Assembly: GCF_028473145.1 (NCBI RefSeq)
Contig: NZ_CP092370.1
Coordinates: forward strand, 2,418,001 to 2,482,000
Source of the DNA: Flavobacterium sp. CBA20B-1
GTDB taxonomy: Bacteria; Bacteroidota; Bacteroidia; Flavobacteriales; Flavobacteriaceae
DNA length: 64,000 nt
Direction of reading: 5' to 3'
Part shown: positions 31,757 through 41,715 of the stretch, piece after piece
Numbering within the stretch: position 1 is the stretch's first letter
Layout: each line of letters begins with the position of its first letter
Program-made: the position numbers and the translations under genes
Notes under the pieces: model-generated
The model's database searches: none
What the model was told of the DNA's origin: nothing
Seen by the model: only the letters and a program-made list of their open reading frames with translations

Positions 31757-33166
31757 CTATTGAATAAATAAATCGGTTAGTAATTTCGGATAGATTCCCA
31801 AACCAATTAAAACCACACAAATAACCGCTAAAACAAAATATTCTTTTGTAGTTACTTCGGCAAAAACCTTGTTTTCTGTGCTTCCTAACACGGCATTTTG
31901 AAACATTTTAAGCATGTAATACGCTCCAAGAATGATCGATGTTCCTGCAAAAACGGCATACAGTAATTCTTTTTCTGATAATGCGAACAACAAGGTAAAT
32001 TCTCCAATGAATCCAAAAGTTCCTGGTAAACCAATTGACGCAAATAGGATGATTAAAAAGAAAGTGGTGAATTTAGGAGCTTGTGAACGAATACCGCCCA
32101 TTTCCTTAATTTCGTAAGTATCGTATCTTTTGTGAATGATATCAGCCAAATAAAACAAACCAACCACTACAAAACCGTGTGCAACCATTTGAATAATCGC
32201 ACCTTGATAACCTGTACTATTTCCAACATAAGCACCTGCAGCAACCAAACCAACGTGTGCCATTGACGAATATGCCAATAAACGTTTTAGGTTGTTTGAT
32301 CTTAATGCGATTAATGATGCGTAGATGATACCAATGATACAAAGAACGATAACCGTTTTTAAGATGTTTTCTGATACATTTCCTGCAATTGGCATTTGCC
32401 AGCGTAAAATAGAATAGATACCCATTTTAAGCATGATACCCGAAAGTAACATAGTTCCGATAGTTGGAGATTTCTCGTAGGTGTTTGCCTGCCACGTGTG
32501 TAACGGGAAAACCGGAATTTTAATTCCATAAGCTAAGAAAAATGCCAAGAAAATATAATTTGCTTCTTTGGTTGATAGCACTGCTTTAGAAAGATCATCC
32601 CAAGCAAAACTGCCGGTTAGTGAATACAAGTAAGCAAAAGCTGCCAACATAAACAGCGATCCTGCAAAAGTATAGATAAAGAACGTTACCATTACGCGTT
32701 TTCGTACTTTCCAATCGTCGCTTCCCCATAATAATCCAATAAAGAAAATAGGTAACAATGCTAATTCCCAGAAAATATAGTACACCAAACCATCTTGTGC
32801 CAAGAATGTTCCAGCCATTGCAAATGCCATAAACAAAACCAAAGCATACAACTGATTTGCTTTAGAATATAAGGTGTTGAACGATGCCAAAATAATAATT
32901 GGCAACAAAAGCGTTGTTAATAGCACCATGGTTAAGCTTAAACCATCCACCACAAATGATAAAGAGATGTTCGGGTTGCTGATCCATTGCTGCGTAAACG
33001 AAATATCGCCACCGTTTAAATATTCGCCTGTTAAAATTAAAGCAATTACGGCGTTAATTAAGCTGGTTACTAAAGCTATTTTAGCTGCATTTTTAGAGTT
33101 TGATGCCAATGTAGCAACAGCTCCCAAAACATAAATAAGTAAAATAATAATACAATTCATTGCCAT
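31757..33166 (-). CDS. nuoM: NADH-quinone oxidoreductase subunit M
   Basis: Antiporter-like subunit of complex I, about 470 residues. Seen: DGLSLTMVLLTTLLLPIIIL, YIFWELALLPIFFIGLLWGS (the conserved Glu), IKIPVFPLHTWQANTYEKSP and NNLKRLLAYSSMAHVGLVAA. The open frame extends to 33214 inside nuoL, but the ATG at 33166 (or 33160) leaves only a few bases after the nuoL stop and gives a normal first helix, so it is preferred. Confidence 0.95.
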   Translation of the reverse strand: MAMNCIIILLIYVLGAVATLASNSKNAAKIALVTSLINAVIALILTGEYLNGGDISFTQQWISNPNISLSFVVDGLSLTMVLLTTLLLPIIILASFNTLYSKANQLYALVLFMAFAMAGTFLAQDGLVYYIFWELALLPIFFIGLLWGSDDWKVRKRVMVTFFIYTFAGSLFMLAAFAYLYSLTGSFAWDDLSKAVLSTKEANYIFLAFFLAYGIKIPVFPLHTWQANTYEKSPTIGTMLLSGIMLKMGIYSILRWQMPIAGNVSENILKTVIVLCIIGIIYASLIALRSNNLKRLLAYSSMAHVGLVAAGAYVGNSTGYQGAIIQMVAHGFVVVGLFYLADIIHKRYDTYEIKEMGGIRSQAPKFTTFFLIILFASIGLPGTFGFIGEFTLLFALSEKELLYAVFAGTSIILGAYYMLKMFQNAVLGSTENKVFAEVTTKEYFVLAVICVVLIGLGIYPKLLTDLFIQ

Positions 33167-33170
33167 AATT

Positions 33171-35039
33171 TTAGTAACACATAAATAAATAATACAACAA
33201 GCCACAAACGCCAATTACAAAGGCAAATAAATACAGACCAATGTTTCCGTTTTGTGCTTTTTTACCTTGATAAGATAGTTCTGCTGGAATTCTCCCAAAG
33301 CTTAAAACAATTCCGTTTATTAATCCGTCGATTTGATTTTTAAAGAATGATCCAAAGAAATTCAAGGGATGAACAATTAAAGATTGATAAATTTCATCTA
33401 AATAATATTTGTTTGCAAACAACTTCTGTAAGCCCGAAACATTATTGTCGTTAACCGGAACCTGTTTGTTTTTAATATACTTAAAGTAAGCAACCATTAA
33501 ACCAACCAATGCACCAACAACAGCCAAGCCCATTAACATGTATTCGGTTGTGCCCAATACATGCGGATGTGATGCCGCGTTGTTTTTAATCACCGGTTTT
33601 AAAAATTCGTTTAACCAGCTGTTTCCCGGAATACTGATTAATCCGCCAACTGCTGCCAAAACTGCTAAAATGATTAAAGGCATGGTCATTGCAGACGGAC
33701 TTTCGTGTAAATGATCTTCTTGCTCTTTGGTTCCTCTGAATTTGTTAGAGAAGGTTAAGAACAACAAACGGAACATATAGAATGCGGTTAAAATCGATGC
33801 TAAACTTGCTACAACCCATAATACGATGTTATGGTGAAATGCAGTTAATAAAATTTCGTCTTTAGAGAAGAAACCTGATAGAGGAGGAAAACCTGAAATA
33901 GCTAAAGTAGATATAAAAAATGTAGCATACGTGATTTTCATGTGCTTTTTTAATCCACCCATGTGGCGCATATCTTGTTCGCCACCAATTGCGTGGATAA
34001 CTGATCCCGATCCCAAGAACAAACAAGCTTTAAAGAAAGCGTGTGTTATAACATGGAAAACAGCAACTTCGTAAGCACCTAAACCTAATGCCAAAAACAT
34101 TAAACCTAATTGCGATACGGTTGAATATGCCAATACCTTTTTAATATCGTTTTGAACCAAAGCAATTGTAGCTGCTACTAACGAGGTAACCGCACCAATA
34201 ATTGCAATGATATGTTGCACATCTGGCGTTAAATCGAACAAAAAGTTTAAACGCGTTATCATAAAGATACCAGCCGTAACCATGGTTGCTGCGTGGATTA
34301 ATGCCGACACCGGTGTGGGTCCCGCCATTGCATCTGGTAACCAAGTGTAAAGCGGTAATTGCGCACTTTTACCTGTTGCTGCAATAAAGAACGCCATGGT
34401 TGCTATTCCTAAAGTAGGGGCTAAGTAGCTTTGTTCTTTCAACGCTACAAAGTCTAAAGTATGGAATAAATATCCGGTTACAAAAATTCCAATTAGAAAG
34501 CCTAAATCCCCAATACGGTTCATGATGAATGCTTTTTTAGCGGCGTTGTTGTAATCTTGGTTTTTATACCAGAAACCAATTAATAGGTATGAGCATAAAC
34601 CAACACCTTCCCAACCAATGAACATCATTGCCAAGTTGCTTCCAGTTACTAAAATCAACATGAAGAAAACAAAGAAATTCAGATATGTGAAGAATTTAGA
34701 GAAATGCTCATCATGGCTCATATAACTTGTTGAATACAGATGGATCAATGTTCCGATACCTGTGATGAACAACAACCAAAGAGCCGCTAATTGATCGAAA
34801 TAAAATCCGAAATCAATAGAAAAATAATTGAATTTCATCCATTCAAACAAAACAATCTTTACAGGTTCTGCATCTTGAATGTAAGCGAAAAATAAGCATG
34901 AAGTTACAAACGAAGCGGCAATTGCCACTGTTGCAATAGTACCCGATACTTTTTTGCTTAAATGTTTGCCCCAAAATCCGTTGATTAATGTACCAACCAA
35001 AGGGAAAATCAATGTAAGTAGTAATATAGTTGTACTCAT
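33171..35039 (-). CDS. nuoL: NADH-quinone oxidoreductase subunit L
   Basis: The largest antiporter-like membrane subunit, 622 residues. Conserved segments: FIGWEGVGLCSYLLIGFWYK (Glu), ATGKSAQLPLYTWLPDAMAG (Lys), PTPVSALIHAATMVTAGIFM and NDIKKVLAYSTVSQLGLMFL. The C-terminal lateral helix and a final membrane helix are present. It starts one base after the nuoK stop region. Confidence 0.97.
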   Translation of the reverse strand: MSTTILLLTLIFPLVGTLINGFWGKHLSKKVSGTIATVAIAASFVTSCLFFAYIQDAEPVKIVLFEWMKFNYFSIDFGFYFDQLAALWLLFITGIGTLIHLYSTSYMSHDEHFSKFFTYLNFFVFFMLILVTGSNLAMMFIGWEGVGLCSYLLIGFWYKNQDYNNAAKKAFIMNRIGDLGFLIGIFVTGYLFHTLDFVALKEQSYLAPTLGIATMAFFIAATGKSAQLPLYTWLPDAMAGPTPVSALIHAATMVTAGIFMITRLNFLFDLTPDVQHIIAIIGAVTSLVAATIALVQNDIKKVLAYSTVSQLGLMFLALGLGAYEVAVFHVITHAFFKACLFLGSGSVIHAIGGEQDMRHMGGLKKHMKITYATFFISTLAISGFPPLSGFFSKDEILLTAFHHNIVLWVVASLASILTAFYMFRLLFLTFSNKFRGTKEQEDHLHESPSAMTMPLIILAVLAAVGGLISIPGNSWLNEFLKPVIKNNAASHPHVLGTTEYMLMGLAVVGALVGLMVAYFKYIKNKQVPVNDNNVSGLQKLFANKYYLDEIYQSLIVHPLNFFGSFFKNQIDGLINGIVLSFGRIPAELSYQGKKAQNGNIGLYLFAFVIGVCGLLYYLFMCY

Positions 35040-35040
35040 G

Positions 35041-35361
35041 CTATCCTTTTAATTTTTTAAGTTTATCAATATCAATCGATCCTATATTTCTATAAATCGC
35101 CACCAAAATTGCCAGTCCAATTGCTACTTCGGCAGCAGCTACAGCCATTGTAAAGAAAACGAATACTTGTCCGTTTGCATCTTCGTGATACGTTGAAAAA
35201 GCAACTAAAAGCAAGTTTGCAGCGTTCAGCATAATTTCGATCGACATAAACATTACAATTGCGTTTCGGCGGTATAAAATACCAAACGCTCCAATACAAA
35301 ATAATAATATGGCTAGATAAATGTATTGGTCTATACCAATTTGTTGTAAAACTTGTTCCAT
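35041..35361 (-). CDS. nuoK: NADH-quinone oxidoreductase subunit K
   Basis: A 106-residue, three-helix subunit of the complex I membrane arm. RRNAIVMFMSIEIMLNAANL carries the conserved membrane Glu, and GQVFVFFTMAVAAAEVAIGL the second. The length is exactly typical. It is tightly packed between nuoJ and nuoL. Confidence 0.96.
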   Translation of the reverse strand: MEQVLQQIGIDQYIYLAILLFCIGAFGILYRRNAIVMFMSIEIMLNAANLLLVAFSTYHEDANGQVFVFFTMAVAAAEVAIGLAILVAIYRNIGSIDIDKLKKLKG

Positions 35362-35362
35362 A

Positions 35363-35869
35363 TTATGCTGTTTTTTTCTCTTTTTTAGATATTAATACGG
35401 CACCAATCATCGCCATTAACAATAAAATTGCCGCCATTTCAAAAGGTAGTACAAATTCGTTCAATAAAACTTTTCCTAAAACTTGAATGGTTTGGAAATC
35501 TACCCCTGTGCTGGCGTATGTTTCTAATGCCGGAGCTGTTTGTGCTAACGAACTCACCAAAAAGAAACCAATCAAGCAAAAACAAATTGTAGCAATGATT
35601 TTGGTAACCACTGGTTTTGCAATTTCATCGCTTATGTTTAGGTTCATTAACATGATGGTGAACAACATTAAAATCATGATGGCACCAGAATATACAATGA
35701 TGTGCACCATTGCCAAAAATTGTGAATTTAACAACGCATAATGACCCGCAATGCTAAAGAAACATACTACTAACCAAATAGCACTGTGAATGGGGTTTTT
35801 AGAAAGAATGGTTAAAAACGCGCTTCCTAAAGTAACAGCCGAAAGAATGTAAAATAAAATCTCTATCAT
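35363..35869 (-). CDS. nuoJ: NADH-quinone oxidoreductase subunit J
   Basis: A 168-residue membrane subunit with five helices: FYILSAVTLGSAFLTILSKN, NPIHSAIWLVVCFFSIAGHY and MVHIIVYSGAIMILMLFTIM, the conserved pi-bulge helix. It ends with a basic tail. One base separates it from nuoK and two from nuoI. Confidence 0.95.
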   Translation of the reverse strand: MIEILFYILSAVTLGSAFLTILSKNPIHSAIWLVVCFFSIAGHYALLNSQFLAMVHIIVYSGAIMILMLFTIMLMNLNISDEIAKPVVTKIIATICFCLIGFFLVSSLAQTAPALETYASTGVDFQTIQVLGKVLLNEFVLPFEMAAILLLMAMIGAVLISKKEKKTA

Positions 35870-35871
35870 TT

Positions 35872-36411
35872 TTATTCTGATTTAGCGGTGTTACGTATAG
35901 CCTGTTCTAAAGGCATAACCAATTGTTCTTTTCCGAAGATAAAATGCTCGCGATTGGTATCTGCCTTTACAATTTTTTTAGATGTAGTTAAGTAGATGGC
36001 TTGTTTAGGGCAAGCTTCTTCACACAAACCGCAATAAATACAACGCAACATGTTAATTTCGTATATCTCTGCGTATTTTTCTTCTCTGTACAAATGTTTC
36101 TCATCTGGTTTACGCTCGGCAGCTTTCATTGTAATTGCTTCGGCAGGGCATGATAAGGCACACAAACCACAAGCTGTACAACGTTCTCTGCCTTCTTCAT
36201 CGCGCATAAGCATGTGTTGCCCACGATAAACCGGACTGAACGGACGGGTTTCTTCAGGATAATTAATGGTTACTTTCTTTTTAAACAAATGCTTAAAAGT
36301 AGTTGCCATACCGCCTGCAATTGCACCAATGTATAAGCGCTCGCCCAAGGTCATTTCTTTATTAGAAACCTGTTTTTTACGGCCTGATAAGGATATATTT
36401 TGAATAGACAT
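35872..36411 (-). CDS. nuoI: NADH-quinone oxidoreductase subunit I (2 x 4Fe-4S)
   Basis: A 179-residue iron-sulfur subunit that links the peripheral arm to quinone reduction. Two ferredoxin-type motifs are complete: CTACGLCALSCPAEAI and CIYCGLCEEACPKQAI, each CxxCxxCxxxCP. RGQHMLMRDEEGRERCTAC precedes the first. An amphipathic N-terminus (YIGAIAGGMATTFKHLFKKK) contacts NuoH. Confidence 0.97.
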   Translation of the reverse strand: MSIQNISLSGRKKQVSNKEMTLGERLYIGAIAGGMATTFKHLFKKKVTINYPEETRPFSPVYRGQHMLMRDEEGRERCTACGLCALSCPAEAITMKAAERKPDEKHLYREEKYAEIYEINMLRCIYCGLCEEACPKQAIYLTTSKKIVKADTNREHFIFGKEQLVMPLEQAIRNTAKSE

Positions 36412-36422
36412 ATTCTTAATTT

Positions 36423-37454
36423 TTAGCTTTTTAATAATAACACAACCGCTGTGATAACGATATTAATAATGGCTAACGGTATCAATGTTTTCCAGCCTAA
36501 ATTCATTAATTGATCGTAGCGGAAACGCGGAATGGTCCAACGCACCCACATGTATAAAAATATAAAGAAACATATTTTCACAAATAATACAGCAATACCA
36601 ATACCGTTAGCTGCATTTTCGCCCCAGTTTTCGGCTGCCCACGTCATACCCGGATAATTGTAAGCCCCCAAATAAAGAACCGCCAATAGGGTAGAAGAGA
36701 TAAACATTGCGGCATATTCTGCAAACAAGAAGAATCCCATTCGCATAGACGAATATTCTGTGTGGTATCCACCAATTAACTCTTGTTCACATTCTGCTAA
36801 ATCAAAAGGAGTTCTGTTGGTTTCTGCAAACGAACAAATTAAAAAGATTAAAAAACCAATTGGTTGGTAAAATATATTCCAATTCATCTCGTGCTGACCT
36901 GCTGCAATATCGCGTAAACTCATAGAGCTGTGCATCATTAGCAATGCCACAATAGACAAGCCCATCGCAATTTCGTACGAAATCATTTGCGAAGCTACAC
37001 GCATGGCACTAATCAACGAATATTTGTTGTTTGATGCCCAGCCACCAATCATGATGCCATATACACTTACCGATAAAACTGCAAAAACATAAAGCATTGC
37101 CACGTTAATATCAGCTGCTTGTAGAACGACTTTTCTACCGCCAATTTCTAAGGTATCGCCCCACGGAATTACTGCGGAGGTCATCAACGCCATAGTCATT
37201 GATATAAACGGACCCAATACAAACAAAAACGTGTTGGGTGTGTTTGGCATGAATTCTTCTTTCGCAAAAAGTTTTAAACCATCTGCCAAAGGTTGAAGCA
37301 TTCCGCCCGGACCTGCACGGTTTGGACCTCTACGGTCTTGAATCCATGCGGCAATTTTTCGTTCTGCCAATGTACAATACATGGCAAAAAGCATTGTAAT
37401 TGCAAAAACAGCTACAATGATTACACTTTTTTCTATAATAATTGCTTCTTCCAT
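36423..37454 (-). CDS. nuoH: NADH-quinone oxidoreductase subunit H
   Basis: A 343-residue, eight-helix membrane subunit that forms part of the quinone site. Signature segments are AERKIAAWIQDRRGPNRAGP and GGMLQPLADGLKLFAKEEFM, then FAETNRTPFDLAECEQELIG with its run of conserved acidic residues, and FLYMWVRWTIPRFRYDQLM. Two bases separate it from the nuoG stop. Confidence 0.97.
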   Translation of the reverse strand: MEEAIIIEKSVIIVAVFAITMLFAMYCTLAERKIAAWIQDRRGPNRAGPGGMLQPLADGLKLFAKEEFMPNTPNTFLFVLGPFISMTMALMTSAVIPWGDTLEIGGRKVVLQAADINVAMLYVFAVLSVSVYGIMIGGWASNNKYSLISAMRVASQMISYEIAMGLSIVALLMMHSSMSLRDIAAGQHEMNWNIFYQPIGFLIFLICSFAETNRTPFDLAECEQELIGGYHTEYSSMRMGFFLFAEYAAMFISSTLLAVLYLGAYNYPGMTWAAENWGENAANGIGIAVLFVKICFFIFLYMWVRWTIPRFRYDQLMNLGWKTLIPLAIINIVITAVVLLLKS

Positions 37455-37456
37455 AA

Positions 37457-38479
37457 TTAACTGTTTTCTGTGTTTTTATATGGAACTTCTTTCATACTGA
37501 TTTTTTTGCGGTCTTGCTCTCGACCTTCTAAAATCTGTTTTTCGGTAGCAATTTTCACAGTATCCATTTTTCGGGTATAGTTGTTTTGATTGATAACCGA
37601 GAATTTTTCAAATTTTCTTGGACCTTCAATCACCCAATCCGATACTTCTTTATGATCGAATCGACATTCATTGCAAATGAATTCTTCTACTTCGTGATAC
37701 TCATCTTTACGAGCTGTAACACGTTGAATTTCGTTACCAAACATCCACAAAGTTGTTTTTCCGCAACATTTGTCGCAGTTTCTGTGTGCATTAAACGGTT
37801 TGTTAAACCAAACACGCGATTTAAAACGGAAGGTTTTATCTGTTAACGCACCAACCGGACAAACATCAATCATGTTTCCAGACATTTCGTGGTCAATCGC
37901 TGCAGAAACATAGGTAGAAATTTGTGCATGGTCGCCACGGTTTAAAACTCCGTGATTTCTGCTGCCACAAACCTGCTCTGCGGTATGCACACAACGATAG
38001 CACAAAATGCAACGGTTCATGTGCAACTGAATTTTATCGCCAATATTTTCAGGCTCAAAAGTGCGTTTTTCTTCTTTAAAACGGGTTTTTTCTAAACCGT
38101 GTTTAAACGATAAGTTTTGCAAATCACATTCACCAGCCTGATCGCACACAGGGCAATCTAAGGGGTGGTTGATCAACAAAAATTCTGTAACCGCTTTGCG
38201 GGCATCTAATGCACGTTCCGAAGTTTTTACTTTCACTTCCATACCGTCCATAACACCTGTTTTGCAAGAAGGCATCATTTTAGGCATTGGGCGCGGATCT
38301 GCTTCGCTGCCTTTTGATACTTCTACCAAACACGCACGACAGTTACCGCCTGTATCTTTTAATTTTGAATAGTAGCACATAGCAGGTGGCACCACATCGC
38401 CGCCAATCATACGAGCAGCCTGCAATACAGTGGTTCCCGGTTCTACTTCTATTTCTATTCCGTCTATTGTAACTTTCAT
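37457..38479 (-). CDS. nuoG: Short NuoG (2Fe-2S / 4Fe-4S domains only)
   Basis: A 340-residue iron-sulfur subunit. An N-terminal 2Fe-2S domain (CYYSKLKDTGGNCRACLVEV) is followed by the His-Cys 4Fe-4S motif HPLDCPVCDQAGECDLQN and the ferredoxin-like NRCILCYRCVHTAEQVCG. It ends after CDKCCGKTTLW...CNECRFDHKEVSDWV and lacks the large molybdopterin-like domain of full-length NuoG (about 800-900 residues). I recall this short form from Flavobacteriia, so it is probably not a truncation. Confidence 0.93.
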   Translation of the reverse strand: MKVTIDGIEIEVEPGTTVLQAARMIGGDVVPPAMCYYSKLKDTGGNCRACLVEVSKGSEADPRPMPKMMPSCKTGVMDGMEVKVKTSERALDARKAVTEFLLINHPLDCPVCDQAGECDLQNLSFKHGLEKTRFKEEKRTFEPENIGDKIQLHMNRCILCYRCVHTAEQVCGSRNHGVLNRGDHAQISTYVSAAIDHEMSGNMIDVCPVGALTDKTFRFKSRVWFNKPFNAHRNCDKCCGKTTLWMFGNEIQRVTARKDEYHEVEEFICNECRFDHKEVSDWVIEGPRKFEKFSVINQNNYTRKMDTVKIATEKQILEGREQDRKKISMKEVPYKNTENS

Positions 38480-38487
38480 TGTTTTGT

Positions 38488-38553
38488 AGTTTAAAGTTTG
38501 ATGTTTAACGTTTAAGGTTACGAAATTTGAACCTTAAACTTTAAACCTTAAAC
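38488..38553. repeat. Inverted repeat inside the nuo operon
   Basis: GTTTAAGGTT (38510-38519) pairs with AACCTTAAAC (38530-38539), extended by TTTAAAGTTT and AAACTTTAAA type repeats on both sides. It lies in the only sizeable gap of the operon, between nuoF and nuoG. It may act in mRNA processing or differential expression, or simply be an inserted repeat. Confidence 0.6.
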
Positions 38554-38557
38554 AAAA

Positions 38558-39922
38558 TTATATGGTTACTGAATTTAGTAAATGTTTTACTTTTTCAAAA
38601 GGCTCATTTACAAAATGATCTCTGTTTTTAATTTTTTCTGGGAAACGAATATGGTATTCAAACTCGTCTCTAAAATGACGAATGGCAGCAGCAACTGGCC
38701 AAGCAGCCGCATCGCCCAACGGACAAATGGTGTTTCCTTCAATTTTTGCTTGAACACTCCACAATACATCAATGTCTTCTTCTGTACCCTGACCGTTTTC
38801 AATTCTCCACAATATTTTTTCCATCCATCCGGTGCCTTCACGACAAGGCGAACATTGCCCACAACTTTCATGGTGATAGAATCTTGAGAAATTCCATGTA
38901 TTTCGAACGATACAAGCCGTATCATTATAAACAATAAATCCGCCTGAACCTAATGATGATCCTGTTGCAAAACCGCCGTCTGCTAATGATTCATACGTCA
39001 TTAAACGATCTTCACCGTTTGCGGTTTTAAAAATTAAATGTTGTGGAAGAATTGGCACCGATGAACCTCCGGGAATTAATCCTTTCAACGGACGATCATC
39101 AATCATTCCACCACAATATTCATCAGAATTCATGAATTCATCAACGGTAATTCCCATTTCAATTTCATAAACTCCTGGTTTTTTAACGTGACCCGAAACA
39201 GAGAATAGCTTGGTTCCGGTAGATCTGCCTAAACCAATTTTAGCATAATCTTCGCCCGAATTCAGTACAATCCATGGCACAGAGGCGATTGATTCTACGT
39301 TGTTTACAACTGTTGGGTTTTGCCACAAACCTTTAACAGCCGGAAAAGGCGGTTTGATACGCGGGTTTCCACGTTTACCTTCTAAAGATTCAATTAAAGC
39401 GGTTTCTTCGCCACAAATATAAGCGCCACCTCCACAATGAACGTGAAGGTCTAAATCGTAACCCGATCCTTTTATATTTTTACCCAACCAACCGGCTGCA
39501 TACGCTTCTTTAATAGCGCGTTCCAAGGTTTTAAAAATCCACATATATTCACCACGAATGTAGATATATGAAAGGTTTGCGCCCAAGGCAAACGACGAGG
39601 TAATCATTCCTTCGATTAATAAATGCGGAATGTATTCCATTAAATAGCGATCTTTAAAAGTACCAGGTTCCGATTCATCGGCATTACAAACCAAATGGCG
39701 TGGATTTCCCGATTTTTTATCGATAAAACTCCACTTTAAACCCACAGGGAAACCTGCACCACCGCGACCACGCAAACCAGAAGTTTTCACTTCTTCGGTG
39801 ATATCGTCGGGGTTCATTTTCAATGCTTTTTCAACAGAAGCATAGCCACCATTTTCGCGATAAACATCGTATGTTTTGATACCCGGAATATGGATTTTAT
39901 CAAATAATATTTTTTGTCCCAT
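38558..39922 (-). CDS. nuoF: NADH-quinone oxidoreductase subunit F
   Basis: The 454-residue NADH- and FMN-binding subunit. [20 protein letters not shown] (NADH/FMN loop), [18 protein letters not shown], and [19 protein letters not shown] with [10 protein letters not shown] are present. The 4Fe-4S cluster N3 motif is [15 protein letters not shown] with a later Cys in [15 protein letters not shown]. It oxidises NADH and passes electrons to NuoE and NuoG. It starts 4 bp after the nuoE stop. Confidence 0.98.
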   Translation of the reverse strand: MGQKILFDKIHIPGIKTYDVYRENGGYASVEKALKMNPDDITEEVKTSGLRGRGGAGFPVGLKWSFIDKKSGNPRHLVCNADESEPGTFKDRYLMEYIPHLLIEGMITSSFALGANLSYIYIRGEYMWIFKTLERAIKEAYAAGWLGKNIKGSGYDLDLHVHCGGGAYICGEETALIESLEGKRGNPRIKPPFPAVKGLWQNPTVVNNVESIASVPWIVLNSGEDYAKIGLGRSTGTKLFSVSGHVKKPGVYEIEMGITVDEFMNSDEYCGGMIDDRPLKGLIPGGSSVPILPQHLIFKTANGEDRLMTYESLADGGFATGSSLGSGGFIVYNDTACIVRNTWNFSRFYHHESCGQCSPCREGTGWMEKILWRIENGQGTEEDIDVLWSVQAKIEGNTICPLGDAAAWPVAAAIRHFRDEFEYHIRFPEKIKNRDHFVNEPFEKVKHLLNSVTI

Positions 39923-39926
39923 GGTA

Positions 39927-40463
39927 TTATTTATCGTGTAAGGTTATTTTTCCTTCTTTACAATCGGCAATCAGCTGATCTACTTTTTCTTTGGTTAAGT
40001 GTTCGTGGTAAAAATCGCCCAATTGCAACATGGGAGCATAACCACAAGCACCTAAACATTGTACGCCCACCACAGAAAACATTCCGTCTGCTGTTACCTG
40101 CCCGGGTTTCACACCTAATTTTTCGCAAGTATAATCCATAACATCTTCTGCTTTATTAATAGCACAACAAGATGTTACGCAAAATTCCAACATATATTTT
40201 CCTACCGGTTTTTGGTTGAACATGGTGTAAAAAGTAACCACTTCATACACTTCAATAGGCGTAATGTTTAAAAATTCGGCAGCTTTGTTTTGCAATTCCA
40301 CACTCAACCAATTGTCGTGTGCATCTTGCAATTCGTGCAATACGGGCAACAATGCTGATTTTTGTTTTCCTTCGGGATAATGACTTATTAACTCGTTGAT
40401 GCGTTCCATTAACGCCGGAGTTATATTTATATCTTGATGGTATTTTTTATCTATAGTTTCCAT
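39927..40463 (-). CDS. nuoE: NADH-quinone oxidoreductase subunit E
   Basis: A 178-residue thioredoxin-fold 2Fe-2S subunit. The helical start is PALMERINELISHYPEGKQK. FLNITPIEVYEVVTFYTMFN and the cluster ligands in EFCVTSCCAINKAEDV and VQCLGACGYAPMLQLGD follow. It partners NuoF. It lies 3 bp downstream of nuoD. Confidence 0.96.
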   Translation of the reverse strand: METIDKKYHQDINITPALMERINELISHYPEGKQKSALLPVLHELQDAHDNWLSVELQNKAAEFLNITPIEVYEVVTFYTMFNQKPVGKYMLEFCVTSCCAINKAEDVMDYTCEKLGVKPGQVTADGMFSVVGVQCLGACGYAPMLQLGDFYHEHLTKEKVDQLIADCKEGKITLHDK

Positions 40464-40466
40464 ATA

Positions 40467-41705
40467 CTAACAATCTAATTCACCAGCAATAACGTTCATA
40501 CTTGAAAGCGTAATAATAGCATCAGACAAGCTGCGCCCTTTCACAATTTCGTTAAAAGCTTGGTAATAAATGAAACAAGGTCTGCGGAAGTGCAAACGAT
40601 AAGGCACACGGCTTCCGTTGGTAATCAGGTAAAAGCCTAATTCGCCGTTTCCGCCTTCCACTGAATGATACACTTCGGTATTTGGAACCGGAATTTCGCC
40701 CATAACAATTTTGAAATGGTAAATTAAGGCTTCCATATTGTTGTACACATCTTCTTTTGGTGGAAGATAATAATCGGGAACATCGGCATGGAAACCTCCT
40801 TCGGCTGGCATTTTTTCTAATGCTTGACGGATGATTTTCATACTTTCCCAAACTTCGGCATTTCGCACACAAAAACGATCGTAGCAATCGCCATTTTGAC
40901 CAACAGGAATATCGAATTCAAAATCTTCGTACGAACAATAAGGACTTGCCACACGGATATCGTAATCAACACCGGCAGCACGTAAGTTAGGACCTGTAAA
41001 GCCATAGCTCATTGCCATATCGGCATCAACAGCACCAGCACCAATGGTACGATCCATAAAGATACGATTGCGGGTTAGCATGTTTTCAAACTCTGTCCAA
41101 ACTGCTGGAAATTCCGCTAAAAATTCATCGATTTTTCTCCACGCCGTTTCGCTCCAATCGCGTTCAAAACCTCCGATTCTTCCCATGTTAGTCGTTAGGC
41201 GTGCACCACAAATTTCTTCGTAGATTTCGTATATTTTTTCGCGGTACTGCATTACGTATAAGAAACCAGTCAATGCACCGGTATCAACACCCATTACAGA
41301 ACTACAAATGATATGATCGGCAATACGAGCTAATTCCATAATAATTACACGCATATATTGTACGCGTTTTGGAATTTCGATACCCAACATTTTTTCAACC
41401 GTCATCCACCAACCGGTATTGTTAATGGGTGATGAACAGTAATTTAAACGATCGGTTAAAACGTTTATTTGATAAAACGGACGGTTTTCTGCAATTTTTT
41501 CAAAGGCACGGTGAATGTATCCAACAGTTCCTTCGCCATCGATGATTTTTTCTCCATCCATTAAAAGAATGTTCTGAAAAATTCCGTGGGTTGCAGGGTG
41601 TGTAGGACCTAAATTTAAAATAGATAATTCTACACCATCTTTTTCTTTGGTTTCCTTGATTTGTTTTTCAAATCGCTTTTCCGGAACTAATAATAAATCA
41701 GACAT
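40467..41705 (-). CDS. nuoD: NADH-quinone oxidoreductase subunit D
   Basis: The 49-kDa-type subunit that lines the quinone-binding cavity, about 412 residues. SILNLGPTHPATHGIFQNIL holds the quinone-site His residues. RVQYMRVIIMELARIADHII, TGALTGFLYVMQYREKIYEI and the C-terminal DAIITLSSMNVIAGELDC are conserved. An upstream ATG at 41741 overlaps nuoC; the ATG at 41705 is preferred because it gives the typical N-terminus (SDLLLVPEKRFE). Confidence 0.97.
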   Translation of the reverse strand: MSDLLLVPEKRFEKQIKETKEKDGVELSILNLGPTHPATHGIFQNILLMDGEKIIDGEGTVGYIHRAFEKIAENRPFYQINVLTDRLNYCSSPINNTGWWMTVEKMLGIEIPKRVQYMRVIIMELARIADHIICSSVMGVDTGALTGFLYVMQYREKIYEIYEEICGARLTTNMGRIGGFERDWSETAWRKIDEFLAEFPAVWTEFENMLTRNRIFMDRTIGAGAVDADMAMSYGFTGPNLRAAGVDYDIRVASPYCSYEDFEFDIPVGQNGDCYDRFCVRNAEVWESMKIIRQALEKMPAEGGFHADVPDYYLPPKEDVYNNMEALIYHFKIVMGEIPVPNTEVYHSVEGGNGELGFYLITNGSRVPYRLHFRRPCFIYYQAFNEIVKGRSLSDAIITLSSMNVIAGELDC

Positions 41706-41715
41706 CGTTTTCGTA

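Noticed and set aside
33167..33214. Longer start for nuoM
   Set aside because: It would overlap nuoL by 44 bp and add a non-typical N-terminus; the ATG at 33166 follows the nuoL stop closely.
37457..38479. Truncated, non-functional nuoG
   Set aside because: All iron-sulfur motifs are intact, the gene is in a tight operon, and a short NuoG without the molybdopterin domain is usual in flavobacteria as far as I recall.
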